Shown here one piece after another: positions 6,916 to 11,866 of a stretch of 11,866 nucleotides of DNA (position 1 is its first letter; each line of letters starts with the position of its first letter). The DNA is taken from contig CADCQR010000116.1 in assembly GCA_902803685.1 (NCBI GenBank), positions 1 through 11,866 of the forward strand. The letters are read 5' to 3'. This stretch comes from an uncultured Erysipelotrichaceae bacterium (lineage in GTDB: Bacteria; Bacillota_I; Bacilli_A; RF39; UBA660). The notes beneath the pieces were generated by a model. The model was not told the origin of the DNA and searched no databases. It saw nothing but the letters and a program-made list of their open reading frames with translations. The position numbers and the translations under genes were made by a program.

Positions 6916-8748
6916 ATGAATACAGAAAAAATTTTAGTAGAGATTGCCTCATTTTGTGATCCTGAATTATTAAATACAATAAACAGTGCTTTAATTCAAG
7001 CTGATTATCCAGAGAGAGTATGTTTTTCGGTTTGTTATCAAAGTGATGATGTTGAAGATTATGAGAAATTAAAAAAAATAAAAAACTGTAAAGTTGTGTG
7101 GCTTAAGGAAAAAGAGGCTACTGGTTCATGTTATGCGAGATATCTATGTCAAAGATTAATTGATGATGAAAAGTATATTTATCAGATTGATTCTCATATG
7201 CGCTTTGTAAAGCATTGGGATACTAAACTAATAGAAGAGCTTTTATCTTTGAATGATGATAAAGCTATAATAAGTTTCTATCCTCCGACATGTACTGAAG
7301 AAATGATGAAATTATCTTTGGATGATACAACTTTTGATAATCCGTCAAATGGTGGATTGATGTGCGTGACTGAATTTCGTACTCCAGATTCTCCTTTCAC
7401 TACTATTAATTGCAATTCATTAATCAAGGGAGATGAAAAAGAGCATAAAAGAAATGCTTTTATTTCTGCTGGCAACTTATTTTCGTTTAGCGGTTTACAT
7501 AAGGAAGTTCTCCATGACAAAAATATGTTCTTTTATGGTGACGAATTATTTATGTCATTAAAGCTATTCACTTATGGATGGAATGTATATAGCTCAGGGC
7601 AAAGTTATATATATCATCAATATAATAGGAAAAATCAAAAATTTCCAAGAGTTGCTAATGCCATGGAAAAAGAAAAGAATGCGTTTGTAGAATTATTAAA
7701 TAATAAAAATGATGCAATCTATTTAGAAAAATACGATATGGGTACAAAGAGGACAATAGATGAATATGAAAAGTTTTCTGGTATAGATTTTGATAATAGA
7801 ATAATTTACATGAACGCTGAAACTGGTGAGGCAGAAAATGAAAAATATATTGGAAAATTATCGTATATAAATGGTAGGGCTGCGGAAAGAGAAAAAAACT
7901 TAAGTAAGAAAGAGATTATTGAAGTAATAGTTGTTGATTTATTTAATGAATACAAAGAGTCTATAACTAATTGCTTACAAAATGCGGCTAATAAAGAGTC
8001 AATTAGATTTATAGTTGGTTCAATAAGTAAAAATAACCCTTCTAAGCATGATATAAAAGAATTGAATATTAAAAAATTTGTCTCTTTTAATGAGAATATT
8101 AAGTATACAGAAATTGTAAACAAATTAACAGCTAGCGTTGGAGATAATTATGTTGCTATTGTAGATTCAAGTATTCGATTTTTAAAAGATTGGGATAAAT
8201 ATTTGTGTGAAAATATAAAAAACTGTGGGAATAAGGCGGCGTTAACAAACTGGGTTTGGTATGTGCAAGATATTAATCTTGAAAATGTTCAACCATACTT
8301 CAATATAAGTATGAAATTAAGACAGTTTTATTATTATTTACCGGTGTTGGAATATGATAGTACAGTTAATTTTTCAAATATTAAAAATCCATACCAAACA
8401 CCATTTATATTTGATGGATTTATTTTTTATCACTCAAGTGTTCTTAAAAAAATCGAATTTGATCCAAAATTAAGTTATGAGGAACATAAATATTTATATT
8501 CAATGAGGCTTTGGACAAGCGGGATAAATTTATATTTACCTCAAGTTTCATATTTTATTAGAACTAAAGAAGAGAAAAAGCTAAATACAGATAATCAGAA
8601 TATTGATGTAGTGTGTGCTTTATGCGGAATACGAAATGCATATTCAAGAAATGTGGAAGCTAATTATCCATATGATATAGGAAATGAAAGACCTTTATGG
8701 TCATGGCGTGATTATATTAATGATAATAGCGATGAAAATAAAAGTTGA
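6916..8748 (+). CDS. Two-domain GlcNAc-type glycosyltransferase (GT-A fold), cargo of element 1
   Basis: 610 residues; AGGGGT (6903-6908) precedes the ATG by seven bases. Residues about 1-250 resemble the 'GlcNAc' glycosyltransferase family (related to Skp1 GlcNAc-transferase, GT60): ILVEIASFCDPEL, YIYQIDSHMRF with an Asp92-Ser-His94 metal-binding type motif, FISAGNLFSF, and FYGDELFMSLKLFTYGWNVY with acidic Asp209/Glu210. Residues about 335-575 repeat the plan in degenerate form: YVAIVDSSIRFLKDWD with DSS (417-419) in place of DSH, and SYEEHKYLYSMRLWTSGINLY. The second copy has lost the histidine and may be structural or bind acceptor. No signal peptide or membrane segment is visible, so it is probably cytoplasmic, adding a sugar to a protein or polymer. 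It lies 45 bp after the recombinase gene and has its own ribosome binding site. A spore-surface or host-cell target is possible but unproven. Confidence 0.8.
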   Translation: MNTEKILVEIASFCDPELLNTINSALIQADYPERVCFSVCYQSDDVEDYEKLKKIKNCKVVWLKEKEATGSCYARYLCQRLIDDEKYIYQIDSHMRFVKHWDTKLIEELLSLNDDKAIISFYPPTCTEEMMKLSLDDTTFDNPSNGGLMCVTEFRTPDSPFTTINCNSLIKGDEKEHKRNAFISAGNLFSFSGLHKEVLHDKNMFFYGDELFMSLKLFTYGWNVYSSGQSYIYHQYNRKNQKFPRVANAMEKEKNAFVELLNNKNDAIYLEKYDMGTKRTIDEYEKFSGIDFDNRIIYMNAETGEAENEKYIGKLSYINGRAAEREKNLSKKEIIEVIVVDLFNEYKESITNCLQNAANKESIRFIVGSISKNNPSKHDIKELNIKKFVSFNENIKYTEIVNKLTASVGDNYVAIVDSSIRFLKDWDKYLCENIKNCGNKAALTNWVWYVQDINLENVQPYFNISMKLRQFYYYLPVLEYDSTVNFSNIKNPYQTPFIFDGFIFYHSSVLKKIEFDPKLSYEEHKYLYSMRLWTSGINLYLPQVSYFIRTKEEKKLNTDNQNIDVVCALCGIRNAYSRNVEANYPYDIGNERPLWSWRDYINDNSDENKS

Positions 8749-8777
8749 ATATGAAGAATATATAATTTAATTTTTAT

Positions 8778-8804
8778 GCAAGAAAGTATGGTTCTTGCTT
8801 TTTT
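8778..8804 (+). terminator. Rho-independent terminator after the glycosyltransferase
   Basis: GCAAGAA (8778-8784) pairs perfectly with TTCTTGC (8792-8798) around a 7-base loop and is followed by TTTTTT (8799-8804). It closes the element's operon 29 bp after the glycosyltransferase stop and keeps its transcripts out of the next spoVD segment. Confidence 0.88.
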
Positions 8805-8847
8805 GTTAATCGATTATACCTTACTAGTATAATATCAAAATGGTTGC

Positions 8848-8853
8848 TACGTT
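8848..8853 (+). other. attR core of element 1 (TACGTT)
   Basis: Second copy of TACGTT. Bases to the left (reading ATGGTTGC) belong to the element and have no SpoVD counterpart. To the right, Thr-Phe-Lys-Ile-Ile-Thr-Met continues the SpoVD SxxK helix in frame with the left segment. Confidence 0.75.
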
Positions 8854-9232
8854 CAAAATAATAACTATGGCATCATCTGTGGAAGAAAAAATTGTAGATT
8901 TGGATCGTGATCATTTTTATGATTCTGGGAGTGTGAAGGTTGATGGGTCAACATTGAGGTGCTGGAAAGCTGGCGGGCATGGTGCTCAAACATTTTTAGA
9001 AGTGTTACAAAACTCTTGTAATCCTGGTTTTGTCAAGCTTGGTCAAATGTTAGGGAAAGAACGCTTATTTTCTTATATAAATAAATTTGGTTTTGGTAAT
9101 AAGACTGGAATTGATTTAAATGGTGAAGGGGAGGGAATAATATTTAATTTAGAAAAAGTTGGTAATGTAGAATTATCAACTACGGCCTTCGGTCAGGGAG
9201 TTTCGGTAACGCCAATACACCTTACTGTCTAA
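8849..9232 (+). CDS. spoVD: SpoVD, middle transpeptidase segment (no start of its own)
   Basis: This resumes the SpoVD frame directly after the element. TFKIITM completes the SxxK helix, followed by DHFYDSGSVKVDG, LRCWKAGGHG, the SxN motif in QNSCNPGF (Ser-Cys-Asn at 9014-9022), FGFGNKTGIDLNGEGEGI and TAFGQGVSVTPIHL. All align with SpoVD of Bacillus subtilis in the same order and spacing. The ATG at 8840 belongs to the element, lacks a Shine-Dalgarno and is not a real start. SpoVD similarity ends at Leu (9221-9223) or Thr (9224-9226), and a stop follows at 9230. The KTG motif and C-terminal domain, roughly 230 residues judged from the Bacillus protein, are absent from the window. Joined to the first segment, the frame gives 417 continuous residues. 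Separately it is untranslatable or non-functional. Confidence 0.88.
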   Translation, partial: TFKIITMASSVEEKIVDLDRDHFYDSGSVKVDGSTLRCWKAGGHGAQTFLEVLQNSCNPGFVKLGQMLGKERLFSYINKFGFGNKTGIDLNGEGEGIIFNLEKVGNVELSTTAFGQGVSVTPIHLTV

Positions 9233-9329
9233 TAAATGATACCCATACTATAACAAGAGGAATAACAAGTAAATATACTAAAAAGTATGATGTTTTATTT
9301 AATTATAATTGTTTTATAGAAATATAGAC

Positions 9330-9354
9330 AAATGCACAGAAATGTGCGTTTTTT
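9330..9354 (+). terminator. Hairpin with GAAA loop and T-tract
   Basis: GCACA (9334-9338) pairs with TGTGC (9343-9347) around a GAAA tetraloop. The stem can extend by a T-G and three A-T pairs into the flanks, and six T residues lie at 9349-9354. It fits a rho-independent terminator just inside the second insertion, upstream of the next promoter. Confidence 0.65.
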
Positions 9355-9356
9355 CG

Positions 9357-9380
9357 TGGTATAATAGATAATTAAAGGAA
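9357..9380 (+). promoter_or_regulatory. Extended -10 promoter and RBS for the DUF4365 gene
   Basis: TGGTATAAT (9357-9365) is a perfect extended -10 element, which can work without a good -35; none is visible. AAAGGAA (9374-9380) lies eight bases before the ATG at 9389 and fixes the intended start of the DUF4365 gene. Confidence 0.6.
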
Positions 9381-9388
9381 GTGGTAGT

Positions 9389-10245
9389 ATGAACAGACTG
9401 ATATTGAAGAAACAGCTACTAATATAATTAAAAATCAAGTTTTACGTAATAAAGAATTTTTAAAAGCATATATAGATGAAAATGACAGAACACCTTTTTG
9501 GGATGGCAGTATTTGGATATATAATAATCAACGTAAAACTACAGATGACTTTGAAAACAGGATAGATATTCAAATAAAAGGAAGAAATGTTCAAGAACTA
9601 AAGCAAAATCTTACATATCAAATAGAAGTTAGATACCTAAAAGGATATCAAAAAGAAATAAAAGGTACTTTGTTTTTCGTAGTAGATTTTATTGACATAG
9701 ACAATTATAAAATATATTATTGTAATCTATTGCCTGTTGATTTATATCAAATTTTTAAAAATTTAAAAGAAGAACAAAAAACAGTTTCACTAAAGCTGAA
9801 GGAAATAAATGAAAATGCAGCATTAAATTTTAAAAATGTATGTATAAATTTTTATAAAAATTCTATTAGACAGGCTAATAAGAGAATAATAGAGGAATCA
9901 GAATTCAGTAATATAGAAGAGCTTAATTTTGAAGTTTTTGCAAAACAATCTGAATATGAAGAATATTTGGAAGCTGCCGATGTATACACTTATGCAAAAA
10001 TGAGATGTACCCATGAAGAAGTTGCAACTGTTAAAGGTGAATGGAAAGCATTTTCTACAATAAAAAAGAATATTTATGTAAATGATAAAAAGTTTTATTC
10101 TCAATACACTGTTATGGGTAAAGATGGTAATGAATTAGTTGTGGGTCCAATTACAATAGAGTTACTAAGCGGAAAAATTCATCTTAAGTTAGAAGGTACT
10201 CCTAAAAAAAGAATAAAAGACTTAGAATTTATTATTAATGTTTAA
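9389..10245 (+). pseudogene. DUF4365 nuclease-like protein, N-terminal part (frameshifted)
   Basis: The ATG at 9389 has a good ribosome binding site but stops after 12 codons. The conserved frame is one base off and is open from 9388: a single missing base near 9395 (AGACT for AGAACT) would give MNRTDIEETA and join them. The product has a DUF4365 core: TPFWDG (Asp at 9502-9504), then IDIQIKGR (Gln at 9571, Lys at 9577), a D...QxK arrangement of the PD-(D/E)xK nuclease type. It continues GTLFFVVDF and IYYCNLLPVDL, both typical of the family. The frame ends at 10243-10245, but family-like sequence carries on in another frame (next entry). The TTG at 9670 is inside a conserved strand and is not a start. 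DUF4365 proteins occur in mobile and defence contexts; the biochemical role is not established here. Confidence 0.7.
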
Positions 10246-11105
10246 AAAAACAATATATTATATTTGATACTGTAAAATTTGAATTACCTTTTACTGATAT
10301 TGATATGGTAAACAAAAATATTGATATTTATAATAGACAACTCAATTATTTTAAGAAAATTGATAAATTATTTAGATTTTTTAATACAGAATTTGATATT
10401 GATTATGATCAGCTAAGTGACATAGATTTAAGAAATTTACATCATTTGTTGAATTTATATGATGGGATTTTTCCTAAAGATATGAAAGAATTACAAAAGT
10501 ACTATATTAATATCAACAAATATAAATTTATATTCGTTCTTGTATTTAATGGAAATAAAATTTACAATTTTTATTCACAAGAAATGATTGATAATACTCT
10601 ATGTGTAATAATACGTAATGGCAAAGAAATTAAAACAAGTGTTTATTCTAATTTGCTACCTGAAGAATATTTAAATGTAAATAATTTTAATGAAAAGATA
10701 ATTCTTAAAAGTTTTAAGAATATTGAATTAACTGATGAAGTATTAGATGCAATTAATATACTAATGCTAAGTTTCTTAAAAGCATATGATCAATTTAATG
10801 ATAGAAAGTATTTAGATTTAGCAGATAAATTAAGTCAAATTATTTGTAAAAATAGAATAAGTGATATTGATTTAATTAACTCTAAACAAATAGAATTTAG
10901 AAAGAAGAATTTATCATTTAATGATAAAAAGTTACTAAATGCAATTAGTGAAAAGGAAGAATATAAAAACAATTATCATGTTTTATGTTGTGTAGATATT
11001 TTGGTAAATAATTCTTTCAATTTTGATAATCATTATAGAAGCATGAAGAAAAAAGAAAAAGAAATTTTTAATGATTGGCCAATCTATAATTTAATAAATA
11101 AATAA
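10246..11105 (+). pseudogene. DUF4365 protein, C-terminal part (second frameshift)
   Basis: The frame runs without a stop from before the previous stop codon through QYIIFDTVKFELPFTDID to IYNLINK. The ATG at 10305 has no Shine-Dalgarno and falls inside the conserved text, so this is not a separate gene. One extra T in the GTTTAAAAAAAC run (10240-10251) would fuse it to the N-terminal part, giving a protein of about 570 residues. That is close to what I recall for long Bacillota DUF4365 proteins with a C-terminal region of this kind (an AxDxxNDxxYLxLA helix and a final F-x-D-W/F-P-I-Y-N-L). Both lesions are single-base losses at short homopolymers, so decay and sequencing error look alike. It should be read as one gene with the preceding entry. 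Confidence 0.6.
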
Positions 11106-11178
11106 TATATTTGTATTTGTTACTTTTTAAATTAAAATATCAAAATAATAATTAAAAAAATAACATTAATACAATAAA

Positions 11179-11207
11179 TTGACATTTTTAAGGAATGATG
11201 TTATAAT
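11179..11207 (+). promoter_or_regulatory. Consensus sigma-A promoter of abiE
   Basis: TTGACA (11179-11184), a 17-base spacer and TATAAT (11202-11207) form a perfect housekeeping promoter. The spacer contains AAGGAATGATG (11190-11200). A near copy, AAGGAAATGACG (11219-11230), overlaps the abiEi ribosome binding site. These direct repeats are candidate operator sites for autorepression by AbiEi, which is known for other abiE systems. Confidence 0.85.
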
Positions 11208-11233
11208 TTTCCTAGAAAAAGGAAATGACGCAT

Positions 11234-11827
11234 ATGAATAATTATGATAAAATTTTAGATTATGCTAAAGAAAATAATGGATATATTACTACGAAAGAAA
11301 CTGAAAGTTTAGAAATTAATAGTACATTTTTAAGCAATTTAGTAAATGATAAAAAGTTAGAAAGAGTTGGAACTGGTATTTATAAATTACCTGAATATCC
11401 AATTGATAATTTCTATATTTTATCTAAAAGTAGTAAAAATATGTGTTATTCTCATGCTACTAGTTTATATTTGCATAATATGTCTGATCGAATTCCGTTA
11501 GTTTATGATATTACAGTTCCATATAATTATAGTGGTAATTTATTAAATAATGAAAATGTATCACTAAGATATGTTAAAGATGATATTTTTGAACTTGGAA
11601 TGATTAATATTAAAACTATTAATGATCTAACAGTTAAATGTTATGATTTAGAAAGAACATTATGTGATATTATCAAAGATAAAAATCGTACGGATAAAGA
11701 GATTTATTCTAAAGCATTAAAAGAATATGCTAGAAACAAAAATAAAGATATTTTAAAACTAGTTAAATATGCTAAAAAGTTAGATATTGAAGATGAAGTT
11801 GTTGAATTAATGGAGGTATTATTATAG
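11234..11827 (+). CDS. abiEi: AbiEi-family antitoxin / transcriptional autorepressor
   Basis: 197 residues from the ATG at 11234, which I prefer to the ATG at 11225 because AAAGGAAA (11217-11224) abuts the latter and is nine bases from the former. The N-terminal 55 residues (NNYDKILDYAKENNGYITTKE, then LSNLVNDKKLERVGTGIYKLP) are the winged-helix domain of AbiEi antitoxins. The middle part has YSHATSLYLHNMSDRIP and YDITVP, and the region NDLTVKCYDLERTLCDIIKDK is the typical AbiEi core. In type IV toxin-antitoxin systems this protein represses the operon and counters the AbiEii nucleotidyltransferase without stable binding. The toxin gene follows with no gap. A consensus promoter precedes it, and it looks intact, unlike the upstream DUF4365 gene. 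It probably stabilises the element and gives phage abortive infection; that is inferred from the family. Confidence 0.85.
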   Translation: MNNYDKILDYAKENNGYITTKETESLEINSTFLSNLVNDKKLERVGTGIYKLPEYPIDNFYILSKSSKNMCYSHATSLYLHNMSDRIPLVYDITVPYNYSGNLLNNENVSLRYVKDDIFELGMINIKTINDLTVKCYDLERTLCDIIKDKNRTDKEIYSKALKEYARNKNKDILKLVKYAKKLDIEDEVVELMEVLL

Positions 11828-11866
11828 ATGAATTCAGATAAATTAAATGACATTATTAAAAAGAAA
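11828..11866 (+). CDS. abiEii: AbiEii-type toxin, first 13 codons (cut by window edge)
   Basis: The ATG at 11828 touches the abiEi stop codon. GGAGG (11812-11816), inside the end of abiEi, is its ribosome binding site, 11 bases away. Only MNSDKLNDIIKKK is visible, which resembles the start of AbiEii nucleotidyltransferases. Assignment rests mainly on position directly after abiEi in a coupled operon; catalytic motifs lie outside the window. Confidence 0.6.
   Translation, partial: MNSDKLNDIIKKK

Larger units (their letters stand above)
4573..8853 (+). mobile_element. Serine-recombinase element inserted in spoVD (4281 bp between cores)
   Basis: The element is bounded by TACGTT at 4567-4572 and 8848-8853, which are 4281 bp apart. 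Contents in order: a leader of about 410 bp without a recognised gene, a 46-residue SHOCT-like gene, a large serine recombinase, a glycosyltransferase and a rho-independent terminator, all on the strand of spoVD. Removing one core copy plus the intervening DNA joins GGTAGT to ACGTTCAAA and restores Gly-Ser-Thr-Phe-Lys in frame. This layout resembles gene-interrupting elements such as skin in sigK or SP-beta in spsM. No replication, capsid or conjugation genes are present, so it is a minimal integrase-plus-cargo element. Boundaries are precise to a few bases; excision itself is inferred. Confidence 0.85.
9224..11866 (+). mobile_element. Second insertion in spoVD, left end only (defence-type cargo)
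   Basis: SpoVD coding text stops abruptly at 9223-9226 within the conserved TPIQ-type motif, and none of the three frames carries it on. What follows is unrelated: a terminator, a promoter, a broken DUF4365 gene, abiEi and the start of abiEii. Its left end shares GATACC and TAACA blocks with the left end of element 1 at nearly the same distance from the junction. This suggests a second recombinase-borne element whose integrase and right end lie beyond 11866. Without the right junction, a deletion or rearrangement of spoVD remains possible. Confidence 0.5.

Noticed and set aside
7278..8123. Reverse-strand open frames within the glycosyltransferase gene
   Set aside because: Shadows of a gene with clear family motifs; no start signals.
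8840..8848. ATG at 8840 as the start of an independent small penicillin-binding-protein gene
   Set aside because: There is no ribosome binding site, the first codons are element sequence, and the rest is the middle of SpoVD.
4573..8853. Intein or group I/II intron as the cause of the spoVD gap
   Set aside because: No splicing-domain motifs, homing endonuclease, reverse transcriptase or open frame across the junction; the encoded enzyme is a serine recombinase flanked by a direct repeat.
9209..9300. Simple frameshift as the cause of the second SpoVD break
   Set aside because: I translated all three forward frames after 9223 and none shows SpoVD-like sequence.
9670..9672. TTG at 9670 as the start of the DUF4365-type gene
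   Set aside because: The family core (WDG and QxK) lies upstream in the same frame, and a promoter and RBS lead to the ATG at 9389.
10237..10251. Programmed -1 ribosomal frameshift at the GTTTAAAAAAAC run
   Set aside because: The slippery heptamer is not in register with the upstream frame, and the same gene has another lesion near its start, so indels or errors are simpler.
10305..11105. Separate hypothetical gene starting at ATG 10305
   Set aside because: No Shine-Dalgarno, and the frame continues upstream with sequence that looks like the rest of the DUF4365 protein.
1..11866. tRNA, rRNA or CRISPR array
   Set aside because: No cloverleaf-like segment, rRNA motif or regularly spaced repeats were seen on either strand.

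Overview
The window is very A/T-rich DNA from an endospore-forming, low-GC member of the Bacillota. The main evidence is a clear spoVD gene (sporulation-specific class B penicillin-binding protein), supported by Shine-Dalgarno sites of Bacillota type. Finer placement is inference; an uncultured gut Bacilli, Erysipelotrichia or Clostridia lineage would fit.

Layout. 1-3555 is a large protein, open at the left edge, with five degenerate repeats of about 135 residues, a transglutaminase-like Cys-His-Asp domain and an acidic repeated tail. spoVD starts at 3695 and is cut twice. Its first segment (3695 to about 4572) stops inside the codons of the catalytic SxxK motif. A 4281-bp element follows, bounded by the direct repeat TACGTT. 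It carries a 46-residue SHOCT-like protein, a large serine recombinase and a double-domain GlcNAc-type glycosyltransferase, closed by a strong terminator. The reading frame then resumes exactly at the missing SxxK residues (8848) and runs through the SxN motif to about 9226. There the gene breaks again, and a second insertion begins that runs off the right edge. It carries a twice-frameshifted DUF4365 nuclease-like gene, abiEi and the first codons of abiEii. The KTG motif and C-terminus of SpoVD are not in the window.

How the parts may work together. Joining the two TACGTT copies recreates an uninterrupted SxxK motif in frame, so the first element looks like a member of the sigK-skin / spsM class of gene-interrupting elements that are excised during sporulation. 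SpoVD acts in the mother cell, whose genome is discarded, so such excision would cost the element nothing. A sequence resembling a sigma-E promoter lies upstream of the SHOCT-like and recombinase genes. The left ends of both insertions share GATACC and TAACA blocks at matching positions, suggesting related integrases. The excision model, the sigma-E assignment and the second element's extent are inferences. The first interruption and its frame-perfect restoration are read directly from the sequence.
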